From NCBI RefSeq assembly GCF_003751305.1, contig NZ_RJKV01000001.1, forward strand, positions 372,001 through 436,000: a stretch of DNA of 64,000 nt, in the 5' to 3' direction. The notes under the pieces are model-generated. The model did not search any database. It saw only the letters and a list, made by a program, of their open reading frames with translations, and was not told where the DNA came from. The DNA is from Stenotrophomonas rhizophila. Its GTDB lineage: Bacteria > Pseudomonadota > Gammaproteobacteria > Xanthomonadales > Xanthomonadaceae. A program made the position numbers and the translations under genes. Of the stretch, positions 55,893 through 64,000 are shown one piece after another; the stretch's first letter is position 1, and each line of letters starts with the position of its first letter.

Positions 55893-57506
55893 TCAGTACA
55901 CGTCGCGACGGTAACGCCCGGCCACGATCAAGGCTTCTTTCCCGTCGCGGCCCAGCGCCTGCTCGATCACCGCATCCACCGCCGGGGCCATGCCCTGCAG
56001 GCTGCCGCAGACCAGGATCGTGGCACCGTCGTGCACCCACTGCTGCAGCGTGTGGATCTGCGCCTGCAGCCGGTCCTGCACGTAATGGTGTTCGCCACCG
56101 TCTCGACTGAACACCGTATCCAGACGCGCGATCCAGCCGTCGCGCTGCCAGGCGCGCAGGTCGTCGCCGAAGAAGAAATCGTGCGCGGCCGTGCGCTCGC
56201 CGAACAATAGCCAGTTGCGGCGCGCGCCGGCGCTGATGCGCTCGCGCAGGTGGGCGCGCAGGCCGGCGATGCCGGTGCCGTTGCCGATCAGGATCAGCGG
56301 CGTTGCCGCTGGCACACCGTGGAAATTGGGATTGCTGCGGAAGCGCAGATCGATGCGCCCATCCAACGCAGCGTGATCGCACAACCAGCCGCTGCCCAGC
56401 CCCGGGGTGCCATCAGGACGCAGCTGCCGACGCAGCAGCAACTGCACCTGGCCTTCGGCAGGCAGGCTGGCGATGGAGTACTCGCGGTGCGGCAGCGGAC
56501 GTAACGCGGCGACCAGTGCGTCTGCGTCGGCAAACGTCGGGAGTTCCCCGTTACTGGGCAGATGCGCCCGCGCGAGATGTGCACGCAGCGGCTGCCCATC
56601 GATGAGCATATCGCCGTCCCACGGGGCATCGCGCAGCCAGGCCTCGACCTCGGCCGGTGCGTGTTGTGGCCCGATCTCGACCACGTCGCCGGCCTGCCAC
56701 GCCGGCAGCACGCCGTCGGAAGGCACCAGCGTAATGCGGTACGTCGGTGCGCCCGGGCTGCCCGGGTTTTCCAGATGCCGCGCCTGCAGTTGCCACGGCA
56801 GATACTCGGCCGGCGCCCAGTCCGGCAGTTCGGTGGCTTCACCGCCGAGCTGGCCGAGCAGTTGCTGCCAGTGGCGCAGTGCGCCGGGATCGGCATTGTC
56901 TACTTCAACGGTATCGAACAGCGGATGCGCGCCGTGCTGACGCAGCCACGCATCCAGCTGGTGGCCGAAGGCGCAGAAATGCCCGTAGCTGCGATCCCCC
57001 AGCGCCAGCACGCCGTACTGCAGCTGCGGCAATGCGAGCGCCTGTGGCATCACCTTGCGCAGGAAGGGCAGGGCATGATCCGGCGCATCGCCTTCGCCGG
57101 TGGTGCTGACCACGAACAGCACCTGCCCGCTGCGCTGCAGAAGCTCGGCGGTCACCGCATGCAGCGCGCGGATGCGGACCGGCAGGCCGGCAGCACGCAA
57201 CGCCTCCGCACTGCGTTCGCACAGCTGCTGGGCGAAGCCGGTCTGGCTCGCCCAGACCAGCAGGATCGGTGCGGGTCCGTTGTCGGTCACGTGCTCTTCG
57301 CGCGCGCGCCCGCGCCACCAGATCAGCGTGCAGAATGCCGCATACAGCACCAGGCTGCCGGCGGCCCAGCGCCACTGCGAGGCCAGGGGGGCGCTTTGCC
57401 ACCACGCGTCGCCCAGATGCAGGCGCAGCAGCGCCCAGGCAACGACCGCCAGCAACAGCATGACCGCCAGGTTGCCCAGCCAGGCACGGGAAGGACGCAG
57501 ACTCAT
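55893..57506 (-). CDS. Membrane-anchored flavodoxin/NADPH-flavin oxidoreductase
   Basis: Diflavin reductase of 537 residues. Two N-terminal helices (about 11-28 and 47-62) anchor it. A flavodoxin domain follows (about 80-220: VWASQTGFAQQLC, STTGEGDAP, ALGDRSYGHFC), then a CysJ-like FAD/NADPH domain (REYSIASLP for FAD, LIGNGTGIAGLRAHL and VLVCGSLQG-type motifs for NADPH) ending in Tyr. It should pass electrons from cytosolic NADPH to the membrane. Its start overlaps apbE by 4 bp, placing it in the iron-linked redox cluster. Confidence 0.92.
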   Translation of the reverse strand: MSLRPSRAWLGNLAVMLLLAVVAWALLRLHLGDAWWQSAPLASQWRWAAGSLVLYAAFCTLIWWRGRAREEHVTDNGPAPILLVWASQTGFAQQLCERSAEALRAAGLPVRIRALHAVTAELLQRSGQVLFVVSTTGEGDAPDHALPFLRKVMPQALALPQLQYGVLALGDRSYGHFCAFGHQLDAWLRQHGAHPLFDTVEVDNADPGALRHWQQLLGQLGGEATELPDWAPAEYLPWQLQARHLENPGSPGAPTYRITLVPSDGVLPAWQAGDVVEIGPQHAPAEVEAWLRDAPWDGDMLIDGQPLRAHLARAHLPSNGELPTFADADALVAALRPLPHREYSIASLPAEGQVQLLLRRQLRPDGTPGLGSGWLCDHAALDGRIDLRFRSNPNFHGVPAATPLILIGNGTGIAGLRAHLRERISAGARRNWLLFGERTAAHDFFFGDDLRAWQRDGWIARLDTVFSRDGGEHHYVQDRLQAQIHTLQQWVHDGATILVCGSLQGMAPAVDAVIEQALGRDGKEALIVAGRYRRDVY

Positions 57507-58495
57507 GCCGCGACCACGCGGTCGTCGGCGAGAAGCTGTTCGAATGCGGGGCTCATGTGTTCCTCGATACCGTGCGCGCCCCGGCTGACAACGCGGGCGG
57601 CCAGTGCATGGGTGCGCGCAAATGCGATGCCTTCGTCGGGGCCCATCACCGTCAATGCGGTTGCCCAGGCATCGGCCTGCATGGCACTGTCGGCGACCAC
57701 GGTGACTGCGGCCGCAGCGCGCGTGACCGGTGCACCGGTGCGCGGATCCAGCGTGTGGCTGAACTGCTCGCCGCTACGTTCGAAGTGATGCCAGCGATCA
57801 CCGGAGGTGGCTACCGCCATATCTCTCAGCGCGAGCACGCGCGGCGGATGCTCCGCCTGCGCATCCTCTTCCGGGGCCGATTCCACCAGCACGCGCCACG
57901 GCTGGCCATCGGGCTTGCGGCCAAAGCCATGCAGCTCGCCGCCGACCTCCACCAGCGCTGCGTGCACCCCGTTCTCGCGCAGCCACGTACTGACCTGATC
58001 GACACCAAAGCCCTTGGCGATCGCCGACAGGTCCAGCGCCAACCCACCGGGTTGCAGCAGGCGACCGGGCTGCCAGTGCAGCCGCTCCCAGCCACACCGC
58101 GCACGGGTCGCGGCGAGGGTGGCCGCATCGGGAATGCGCCGGGCCTGTGCCTGTGCGCCAAATCCCCACAAGGCCACCAACGGGCCGATGGTCGGATCGA
58201 AGGCGCCGCCGCTGCGCTGTGCGATGTCCAGTGCGCACTGCATCACCGTGTCGAACAGCGGTGGCAGCGTCTGCCATTCACCGGCGGAGGCGCGATTGAA
58301 GCGCGCGATATCGCTGTCGGCTTCCCACGTGCTCATCTGCGTCACGATGGCGTCCAGCTGCGCCTGGATGCCGGCGTGCAGCGGGTGCAGGTCGCGGCTT
58401 CGCGCCACGGCCAGCTTTACCTGCCAGGTGGTGCCCATGGTGTGGCCGCCGAGGCTGGCGATGTCGAGATCCGGGTTGTTCATGGGGGTGGGCAC
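57503..58495 (-). CDS. apbE: FAD:protein FMN transferase ApbE
   Basis: Transfers FMN from FAD to Thr/Ser of target proteins; 330 residues. Family motifs are all present: TMGTTWQV near the start, GAFDPTIGPLVALWGFG, ALDLSAIAKGFGVDQ, VEVGGELHGFG, HTLDPRTG and ADAWATALTVMG with the metal-binding Asp. No signal peptide is obvious, so it may act in the cytosol or be exported in another way. An ATG at 58483 is an alternative start. It overlaps the diflavin reductase gene; the likely target is the DUF2271 protein. Confidence 0.94.
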   Translation of the reverse strand: MPTPMNNPDLDIASLGGHTMGTTWQVKLAVARSRDLHPLHAGIQAQLDAIVTQMSTWEADSDIARFNRASAGEWQTLPPLFDTVMQCALDIAQRSGGAFDPTIGPLVALWGFGAQAQARRIPDAATLAATRARCGWERLHWQPGRLLQPGGLALDLSAIAKGFGVDQVSTWLRENGVHAALVEVGGELHGFGRKPDGQPWRVLVESAPEEDAQAEHPPRVLALRDMAVATSGDRWHHFERSGEQFSHTLDPRTGAPVTRAAAAVTVVADSAMQADAWATALTVMGPDEGIAFARTHALAARVVSRGAHGIEEHMSPAFEQLLADDRVVAA

Positions 58496-58535
58496 GTCGG
58501 GTCTAGTAAGCCCGATGGCCGGACTGCGTCGGGTG

Positions 58536-58562
58536 AAAAGCCCCCGTTGTGTCGACGGGGGC
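58536..58562 (-). terminator. Rho-independent terminator after the DUF4198 gene
   Basis: On the minus strand GCCCCCGT and ACGGGGGC pair perfectly around a 7-nt loop and are followed by TTTT. It should end the PepSY-DUF2271-DUF4198 transcript and set it apart from apbE. Confidence 0.85.
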
Positions 58563-58605
58563 GGGATGAGGTGGACGGCGCGTGCGGCGCCCGCGCCGAA
58601 GGCCG

Positions 58606-59412
58606 TTACTCCGGCAGCACTTCCAGCGTGGCCACATAGCTCAGGCGACGCTTCTTGGCTTCCTTGATCGAGGTCTTGCTGTCTTCGGTGCCGGTCTCCA
58701 GCCAGTACATGCCCGCTTCGGGCCAGGTGACGGCGAACTCGCCCTTGGCATCGGTGCTGACCTTGATCTCTTCCTGCGCGTTGCGGTAACGGGTACCGCC
58801 ACGGGTGATCTCGAAGTCCAGGCCGGCGGTCGGCTTGCCGTCGACCAGCACGCGGAAGCGCGCGGCTTCACCGGCAACCAGATCGTTCGGGTGGGCCAGC
58901 GCGATCATCTCGATGCCCTGGTTGGTCGGCTTGAGCGCGGTGTCGTTCGGGGTGCCGTTGGTGACGAAGGTTTCCACGCGACCGACCGACTGCGAGACCT
59001 GCAGGTTCCTGGCGTTCTTCGGCACTTCGGTGGCGAAGGTGGCCGGGGTGCCGCGCCAGCGCTTGGGCTTGCCGTCTTCTTCCCAGCTGGCCGACAGGCC
59101 GTTGTTGACCGTCGCCAGGCGGTAGGTGCCCTGCTGGGTCAGCTCGACATCGAACACGCTGCGGAACTTGCCGGTCGCCGCGTTCTGCGGCTGCACGGTG
59201 CTGCCGTCCGGCGCGGTGATGACCAGGCTGTCCAGGCGCAGCGGCACGTGGTTGAAATAGAACAGGTCGTTGGAGACCGCCGCATCGACGGTGATCCACG
59301 GGTTGGTACCCGCGATCACGGTCTGCGAGGGCTGCAGCCAGGCCTTGTGGGCCAGGGCGGAGAACGGAAGTGCGGCGGCCATGGCGGCGGCGAGGACGAG
59401 CGTGCGCTTCAT
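58606..59412 (-). CDS. Periplasmic DUF4198 protein
   Basis: Exported protein of 268 residues; the signal peptide ends [13 protein letters not shown], leaving an N-terminal His, a feature often used for metal binding in this family. The mature protein is beta-rich, with a C-terminal Ig-like part ([18 protein letters not shown]) characteristic of DUF4198, related to NikK/Ni-Co uptake domains. It lies 25 bp after the DUF2271 gene. Likely periplasmic partner in metal binding or reduction; function inferred from context. Confidence 0.9.
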   Translation of the reverse strand: MKRTLVLAAAMAAALPFSALAHKAWLQPSQTVIAGTNPWITVDAAVSNDLFYFNHVPLRLDSLVITAPDGSTVQPQNAATGKFRSVFDVELTQQGTYRLATVNNGLSASWEEDGKPKRWRGTPATFATEVPKNARNLQVSQSVGRVETFVTNGTPNDTALKPTNQGIEMIALAHPNDLVAGEAARFRVLVDGKPTAGLDFEITRGGTRYRNAQEEIKVSTDAKGEFAVTWPEAGMYWLETGTEDSKTSIKEAKKRRLSYVATLEVLPE

Positions 59413-59437
59413 TGAAAAACTCCAGGTGGACAGGGGA

Positions 59438-59956
59438 TCAGGGCTTGGCGGACAGGGTGACCAGACCGAGTTCGGTCGCGCCCTGGGCCTTGCCCGACTG
59501 GGCGGACGTGACCGGCCAGGTGAAGGGGATCTTGAGCAGTTCGCGGCCGCCGACTTCGCGCACCGCTTCCACCACGAGCGTGTAGTTACCCGGTGCGAGC
59601 GCCTTGAGCGCCGGCTGCGTGTCGCTGAAGGAGAGCGCGTGCTTGCCGACCGGGCGGGTCGGGCCGGTCACACCATCCACCGGCACCTCCAGCGTACGGC
59701 CGCTCTTGCGCCACCACTGGCGCAGGTCGGGCAGCCACTTGGTGCCATGGCCTTCGGCGTTGCCGGTCTGCTGGTACCAGACGGAGAGGTTGGCGGCGAC
59801 CTTCTGGTCGGCCCCCTCCAGCCACACGGCCACATACGGGCGGTGGTACTCGGCCACGTTGAGCTTGGGCACCTCGACGTTGATGTCCAGGGTGGTGGCA
59901 TAGGCCGGCGAGGTGGCCAGCAGGCCGCTCAGGGCGATGGTCAGGGTGACGCGCAT
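59438..59956 (-). CDS. Periplasmic DUF2271 protein with a flavinylation-like motif
   Basis: Exported protein of 172 residues; signal peptide ends near SPAYA. Family features include [22 protein letters not shown] and [16 protein letters not shown]. Residues 94-100 read DGVTGPT, close to the D-G-x-S/T-G-A-T site to which ApbE attaches FMN in NqrC and RnfG, making Thr100 the candidate attachment residue. An apbE gene lies in the same cluster. I infer a covalent periplasmic flavoprotein that passes electrons on from the PepSY protein. Confidence 0.9.
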   Translation of the reverse strand: MRVTLTIALSGLLATSPAYATTLDINVEVPKLNVAEYHRPYVAVWLEGADQKVAANLSVWYQQTGNAEGHGTKWLPDLRQWWRKSGRTLEVPVDGVTGPTRPVGKHALSFSDTQPALKALAPGNYTLVVEAVREVGGRELLKIPFTWPVTSAQSGKAQGATELGLVTLSAKP

Positions 59957-59978
59957 GGTGCGGCTCCGGAAGGGACGG

Positions 59979-60617
59979 TCAGTGGATGAGGATCAGGGCG
60001 ATCAGCAGCGGGATCAGCAGGCCCAGGCCGACCAGCGGCCAGGTCATGCGGCGCTGGCGGGCATGCAGGTGCAGCAGGAACAGGCCGGTGATGCAGAACA
60101 CCAGGCAGGCCACGGCGAAGATATCCAGGAACCAGCCCCAGGCCGGCCCGGCATTACGCCCTTTGTGCAGATCGTTGAAATAGGACACCCAGCCGCGTGC
60201 GGTGGATTCGTATTCCACATCGCCCGTTTCGCGGTCGATGCTCAGCCAGGCGTCCGCGCCAGGGCTGGGCATGGAGAGATAGATTTCGCCATCGGACCAT
60301 TCGGCCGGACGGCGACCGATCGAGATACCGAGCTGCGCATCCAGCCAGCGGCTGGCCACGCGGGGCAGGGGGGCATTGCCGTCGGCGCGGTCGCCGAGCG
60401 TGCCGAGCAGCGCGGCAGGCAGCGCCAGCTGGCGGCTGACCACCTCCGGCGTGGCTTCGATCCTGGACGCATGGTTCAAGGTGATGCCGGTCGCGGCGAA
60501 CAGCAGCATGCCGATCAGGCACACCGCCGAGCTGATCCAGTGCCACTGGTGCAGCGTGCGCAGCCAGAAGCCGCGGCGTTGTTGTTGCACGCTGGAAGAG
60601 GGAGCGCTGGTGGCCAC
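59979..60617 (-). CDS. PepSY-domain membrane protein
   Basis: Inner-membrane protein of about 212 residues. An N-terminal helix with paired His ([20 protein letters not shown]) is followed by a periplasmic PepSY-like domain (about 55-160, ending in [14 protein letters not shown]) and two C-terminal helices ([23 protein letters not shown] and [16 protein letters not shown]). Such proteins in siderophore systems reduce ferric complexes across the membrane. The frame opens at TTG 60683, but a Fur-type promoter overlaps that point, so GTG 60617 is preferred. First gene of an operon with DUF2271 and DUF4198. Confidence 0.85.
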   Translation of the reverse strand: MATSAPSSSVQQQRRGFWLRTLHQWHWISSAVCLIGMLLFAATGITLNHASRIEATPEVVSRQLALPAALLGTLGDRADGNAPLPRVASRWLDAQLGISIGRRPAEWSDGEIYLSMPSPGADAWLSIDRETGDVEYESTARGWVSYFNDLHKGRNAGPAWGWFLDIFAVACLVFCITGLFLLHLHARQRRMTWPLVGLGLLIPLLIALILIH

Positions 60618-60645
60618 GGTCGCAGGAGGGAGTGCTGAGGGGCGA

Positions 60646-60674
60646 ATTACACCATTGATGAGAATGATTCGCAA
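60646..60674 (-). promoter_or_regulatory. Fur-type promoter of the PepSY-DUF2271-DUF4198 operon
   Basis: On the minus strand TTGCGA (60669-60674), a 17-bp spacer and TGTAAT (60646-60651) form a good sigma-70 promoter. TGAGAATGATTCGCA (60659-60673) lies within it and matches the 7-1-7 Fur consensus at about 12 of 14 positions. Iron-replete repression is expected. Confidence 0.75.
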
Positions 60675-60733
60675 TTTGTGCAAAAAGAAGGCAGCGTTCC
60701 GTTGCCGGCGCGCTGCCCGAGGTCAAGGCCAGC

Positions 60734-60756
60734 GGCGGCGCCATCAGGACGCCGCC
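60734..60756 (-). terminator. Stem-loop after the TonB-dependent receptor gene
   Basis: GGCGGCG and CGCCGCC pair over 7 bp, 11 nt beyond the receptor stop. No T-run follows; it may slow or end the receptor transcript before the PepSY promoter. Confidence 0.4.
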
Positions 60757-60766
60757 GTGGTGTGCC

Positions 60767-63190
60767 TCAGAACTTGGCGTTCAACGAAATCCAGTAGCTG
60801 CGACGCTGGTCCTTGGTGGAGTAATCGTCCACGCAGCTGAACTCGCTGTCGCTGATCAGCACGCAGGACTGCGAGACGAAGTCCTTGTCGAACAGGTTGT
60901 TGACCCGCGCGTTGACGGTCAGCCATTTGTTGATGTCCCAGCTGCCGCCGAGGTGGAAGATCGTGTAGTCCTCGTAGTAGCGGGTCTGCGAGCTGCTCAC
61001 GCCGCCGACGTTGCTGACCAGCGTGTCGCGGTAGCGGTCGTAGCGGCCTTCGCCGATCAGCGACAGGCTCACCGCCTCGCTGATCTGCCAGTTCAGGCTT
61101 GCATTGGCCATGTGCTTGGCCGGGTTGCCGGTGATCGGCAGGCCCTTGCCGGTGCCGCTGGTCTGCTCGCTCTTGGTCCAGGTGTAGTTGCCGCGCAGCT
61201 GCAGGTTGTCCAGAAGATCCACCTGCGCAGCCGCTTCGACGCCGCGGGTTTCGGCCTTGTCGATGTTCACGCTCTGGCCGAAGGTGCTGTAGCCCAGCTC
61301 GGCCCAGCCCGGGCCGATGTCCACGCAGTAGCTGCCATCGTTCGGGGCGACTTCGCAGTTGGCGAAGGTACCGCCGCTGGCGATCTTGTCATCGAACTTG
61401 TTGAGGAAGCCGGTGAGGTTGAAGCCCCAGCGATCGCCTTCGTAGTACGTGGCGATCTCGTAGTTGGTGCTGGTTTCCGGCTTGAGGTTCGGCGAGCCGA
61501 CCAGCGGGGTCACGCCCTGGCCGCCGAAGCCGACGATGCCGGGGAACAGCTGGTCCGGACGCGGGGTCTTGTAGCCCGTGCTGACGCCGCCCTTGACGGT
61601 CCAGGCATCGTTGGCGTTCCAGACCAGGTAGGCGCGCGGGCTGACGTGGCTGCCGAAGATGTTGTGGTCGTCATAGCGCACGCCGACCGTGGCGGTCAGG
61701 GTGTCGGTCAGCGACCAGTTGTCCTCGGCGAACAGCGCCCACATGCGGTGCTGCTGCTTGACGTTGTTCTTGTAGCCGTTGCCGTCCATGCCGAACACGC
61801 CATCGACCATGTCGGTGTCGTTGTACTGGCCGCCCACGGTGAGCTTGTGCGCGCCGAAGGTGAGATCGAGCATGGTGTCCAGCACGTTGCCCTCCAGCTC
61901 CATCGTGCGCAGCGGGCGCGGCAGGAAGGCCTGCAGGCGAGCCAGTTCGGCGGCGTTGAGCGCGCCCAGCCCGTTGCGTGCACCGGCCGCGCAGTTGGCG
62001 GCGGCGCCGGTGCGGCGGCAGACGTCGTTCCACAGGCCCTGCAGATCGGCGCGCTCATCCAGCGTCAGCGGCAGCGAGCGGCCGAGGTTGTTGCTGGTGA
62101 TGTGGGTCAGCGTGGTCTGCCAGGTGCCGAACTCATAGCGGCCCTGGTGGGTCAGCGCCAGCTGGTCGCGCTCGTAGCGCTGGTAGGCGGTGTAGCCCAC
62201 GCGCGGCTGCACCACGCGGCGGGTGATGTTGCCCGGACCGTTCGGGTTGCGGATCGTCGCATTGCCGACGCGCCACAGGCTGGCCAGGCTGTCCAGGGTG
62301 CCGGTCTGGCCTTCGCTGTTGTCGTACTTCTGGCGCGACACGTCGTAATCCAGCCACAGCTCGTGGTCGTCATTGACGATGAAGTTCAGGCGCAGGCCGG
62401 TGTTCCAGTTGGTGTTGGCCACCGCCTTGCCGCCGCCACCGAAGCCAATGCTGCGTGACCACATCGTGCCATCCGGCAGCTGGAGGTCATCCCATTCCGG
62501 GTTGGAGGCTTTGGCGTCGTAATAGCTGCCGCGCACCGACAGGCCCAGGCGGTCCTTGATCAGCGGGCCGCTCAGGTAGACATCGGTGCTGCGTGCATCA
62601 CCGAACTGGTCGTCCTGCTGCATCGTGAAACCCTGGGTGATCGCGCCATGCCACTCGGTCTGGTTGCGACGGGTGATGATGTTGATCACCCCGCCCATCG
62701 CATCGGAGCCGTACAGGGTCGACATCGGGCCGCGCACCACCTCGATGCGTTCGATCGCATCCAGCGGCGGCATGTATGAGAACTGGCCGCCACCGAAGTT
62801 GTTCGGGTACAGGTTGCCGGCGTTGCTCTGGCGGCGACCGTCGATCAGCACCAGGGTGTAGTCCGAGGGCATGCCACGCATGGAAATGGTGGCGCGGCCG
62901 TTCTTGTCGGTCGGCTCCATGCCCACGTCGATGCCTTCCACGTCGCGCAGCGCATCCACCAGGCTGGTGTACGGGCGCTTGCTCAGTTCTTCGCGGCTGA
63001 TCACGCTGATGCTGGCCGGGGCGTCGGCGATCTTCTGTTCGAAGCCGGCGGCGGTGACGACTACCTTGTCCAGCGTGGTCGGGCCGGCGGCCTCACCGTT
63101 GGCGAAGGCCGGGGTGCTCAGCGCACCGAGCAGGGCGATGGACAGGGTGCAGCGGGACAGGGACGTGCGACGACGATGGCGCTGGGCCAT
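60767..63190 (-). CDS. TonB-dependent outer-membrane receptor (CirA/FepA-like)
   Basis: Outer-membrane beta-barrel of 807 residues. A signal peptide (ALLGALSTPAFA) is followed by a TonB-box-like TLDKVVVTAAG and the plug domain with ISMRGMPSDYTLVLIDGRRQ and IERIEVVRGPMSTLYGSDAMGGVINIIT. The barrel ends in SLNAKF with terminal Phe. The plug resembles the CirA/IroN catecholate-siderophore group, though the ligand is not certain. GAGG lies about 9 nt before ATG 63190. It follows a Fur-controlled proline-rich gene and precedes the Fur-controlled reductase operon. Confidence 0.94.
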   Translation of the reverse strand: MAQRHRRRTSLSRCTLSIALLGALSTPAFANGEAAGPTTLDKVVVTAAGFEQKIADAPASISVISREELSKRPYTSLVDALRDVEGIDVGMEPTDKNGRATISMRGMPSDYTLVLIDGRRQSNAGNLYPNNFGGGQFSYMPPLDAIERIEVVRGPMSTLYGSDAMGGVINIITRRNQTEWHGAITQGFTMQQDDQFGDARSTDVYLSGPLIKDRLGLSVRGSYYDAKASNPEWDDLQLPDGTMWSRSIGFGGGGKAVANTNWNTGLRLNFIVNDDHELWLDYDVSRQKYDNSEGQTGTLDSLASLWRVGNATIRNPNGPGNITRRVVQPRVGYTAYQRYERDQLALTHQGRYEFGTWQTTLTHITSNNLGRSLPLTLDERADLQGLWNDVCRRTGAAANCAAGARNGLGALNAAELARLQAFLPRPLRTMELEGNVLDTMLDLTFGAHKLTVGGQYNDTDMVDGVFGMDGNGYKNNVKQQHRMWALFAEDNWSLTDTLTATVGVRYDDHNIFGSHVSPRAYLVWNANDAWTVKGGVSTGYKTPRPDQLFPGIVGFGGQGVTPLVGSPNLKPETSTNYEIATYYEGDRWGFNLTGFLNKFDDKIASGGTFANCEVAPNDGSYCVDIGPGWAELGYSTFGQSVNIDKAETRGVEAAAQVDLLDNLQLRGNYTWTKSEQTSGTGKGLPITGNPAKHMANASLNWQISEAVSLSLIGEGRYDRYRDTLVSNVGGVSSSQTRYYEDYTIFHLGGSWDINKWLTVNARVNNLFDKDFVSQSCVLISDSEFSCVDDYSTKDQRRSYWISLNAKF

Positions 63191-63329
63191 GGGGGTAACC
63201 TCGGAAAGAAGAACGCGGACGCAACGCGGCAGGCCGCAGGACGGCAGCACGCGCAGGAATCAGGAAGGCCCGGAACGGGCAGAACGTGCGTGACCGGGCG
63301 GGGCGCGATGGCGCCGCCGGCCGTGTGGA

Positions 63330-63767
63330 TCAGCCCTGCGGAGGGGCTTGGCCGCGCTGGACGCGCAGCCCGGGTGCAGCAGGCAGCGGCGTGGCCGGTG
63401 CCGAACCAATGGCGGGTACGACCCGTGGCGGCTGTGCTACCAGCGTGGCCATCAGCGCATCCAGCGATTCCACGACCGGTGGCAGCGAGGGCTGCGGCGG
63501 TGGCGTCGGCGCAGGGCGCGCGCTGGCGACCCGGCGCGGCTTGGCCGGGGCGTCTTCCTGCGGCGCGGTCTCACCGCCGCCCACCGGGCGCTCGTCCATT
63601 GGCATCTGCAGGACCATCACGGTGCTGCCCGGGGCAACCCGTTCCAGCACCGGCAGGCCGGCCAACAGCAGCGACAACAGGCCCAACCATGCCAGCACGG
63701 TCGACAGCGCATGCTGGCGCCCGCGCATGGCGGGAGCAAAGCTGCGGTGGCGGTGTGGATGGCGCAA
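63330..63767 (-). CDS. Proline-rich membrane-anchored protein, TonB-like N terminus
   Basis: Predicted protein of 145 residues that I do not recognise. A basic, His/Arg-rich N terminus leads to one helix (about 20-40, LSTVLAWLGLLSLLLAGLPV), then a periplasmic stretch rich in Pro, Ala and Arg (PTPPPQPSLPPVV). This mirrors the first part of TonB, but there is no C-terminal TonB domain. A strong Fur-type promoter lies upstream, and the TonB-dependent receptor follows 139 bp downstream. It may be a truncated or alternative energy transducer, or an accessory to the receptor. Confidence 0.6.
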   Translation of the reverse strand: MRHPHRHRSFAPAMRGRQHALSTVLAWLGLLSLLLAGLPVLERVAPGSTVMVLQMPMDERPVGGGETAPQEDAPAKPRRVASARPAPTPPPQPSLPPVVESLDALMATLVAQPPRVVPAIGSAPATPLPAAPGLRVQRGQAPPQG

Positions 63768-63819
63768 GTGGGGCCCCTGTCAGACGGCCAGTCGATCAGC
63801 CGACTGGCAACGCGGCGGG

Positions 63820-63870
63820 ATTGTAGGTGAGATTCGTTAGCGGACGCAAATGAGAATGATTAATGATTCG
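63820..63870 (-). promoter_or_regulatory. Fur-type promoter upstream of the proline-rich gene and receptor
   Basis: Minus-strand TTGCGT (63844-63849), an 18-bp spacer and TACAAT (63820-63825) make a good promoter. Just upstream and overlapping it, TGAGAATGATTAATGATTCG (63851-63870) contains overlapping Fur-like hexamers (GAGAAT, AATGAT, ATGATT). It most likely drives the proline-rich gene and the receptor under iron limitation. Confidence 0.65.
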
Positions 63871-64000
63871 AGGCGCTGCTGGTGCGCGAGCCCCTGCAAT
63901 CAGGTAACCAGCGCCCGGATTGAGGGATGGGGCGAGTCTGCCAAGGTGGGGCGCAGGTGAGCCAGAAACGACGGGCTGCCGTGTGCAAGTGCGCGACGCA

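Noticed and set aside
60618..60683. N-terminal extension of the PepSY protein from TTG 60683.
   Set aside because: The extension overlaps a promoter and Fur box and lacks a ribosome site.
63870..63915. A folded GGCGCT..AGCGCC segment considered as a tRNA or terminator.
   Set aside because: It does not form a cloverleaf, has no T-loop sequence and no T-run; left unannotated.

Overview
The window is a 64 kb stretch of high-GC gammaproteobacterial chromosome, most likely from Stenotrophomonas or a close relative in the Xanthomonadaceae. The main evidence is repeated GTAG-headed palindromes (GTAGTGCC..GGCCGGC) of the SMAG/REP type known from S. maltophilia, with a REP-associated tyrosine transposase between two clusters of them. 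Gene order agrees: yqgE-ruvX-pyrB, pilT-pilU, ptsN-hprK-rapZ-EIIA-ptsH-ptsI, and kdsD-kdsC-lptC-lptA-lptB-rpoN-hpf. No phage, integron, CRISPR array, rRNA or tRNA was seen.

Layout. 0-12.5 kb: a two-component system (minus) divergent from an RND efflux pair, a GFA enzyme, a DUF4105 protein overlapping a large lipoprotein hydrolase, and an MFS exporter divergent from soxR. The gap between those two holds a good SoxR box. 12.5-18.8 kb: an SDR-like protein, proC, yggS, the type IV pilus retraction ATPases pilT and pilU, a small membrane protein and an aldo/keto reductase. 18.8-20.4 kb: a lower-GC island with two lipoprotein genes, the first interrupted by an in-frame TAG and the second carrying HEVAH. 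20.5-28.1 kb: chloroperoxidase-type hydrolase, YitT protein, tag, yqgE-ruvX-pyrB, the SMAG/RAYT locus, and an esterase lipoprotein behind a LacI-type operator.

28.1-41.9 kb: mgtE, then a long minus-strand block with a regulatory PTS (ptsI, ptsH, EIIA-Man type, rapZ, hprK, ptsN), hpf, rpoN, the lipopolysaccharide genes lptB/lptA/lptC and kdsC/kdsD, then divergent ibaG-murA. Many genes overlap by 4 bp, which suggests translational coupling. 41.9-55.9 kb: two DUF3108 paralogues, purM and purN with a membrane gene between them, a DUF2066-PerM-hda operon, the muramate-recycling pair amgK-murU, a GlsB-type protein, an M20 peptidase, a ComEA-like protein and two L,D-transpeptidase-type proteins.

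55.9-63.9 kb is the most interesting region. A TonB-dependent receptor, a proline-rich membrane-anchored protein, a PepSY membrane protein, DUF2271 and DUF4198 periplasmic proteins, the FMN transferase ApbE and a membrane-anchored flavodoxin/ferredoxin-reductase sit together. Two promoters carry Fur-like boxes, and the DUF2271 protein has a DGVTGPT motif resembling ApbE flavinylation sites. I infer an iron-regulated flavin electron chain that reduces imported ferric complexes in the periplasm.
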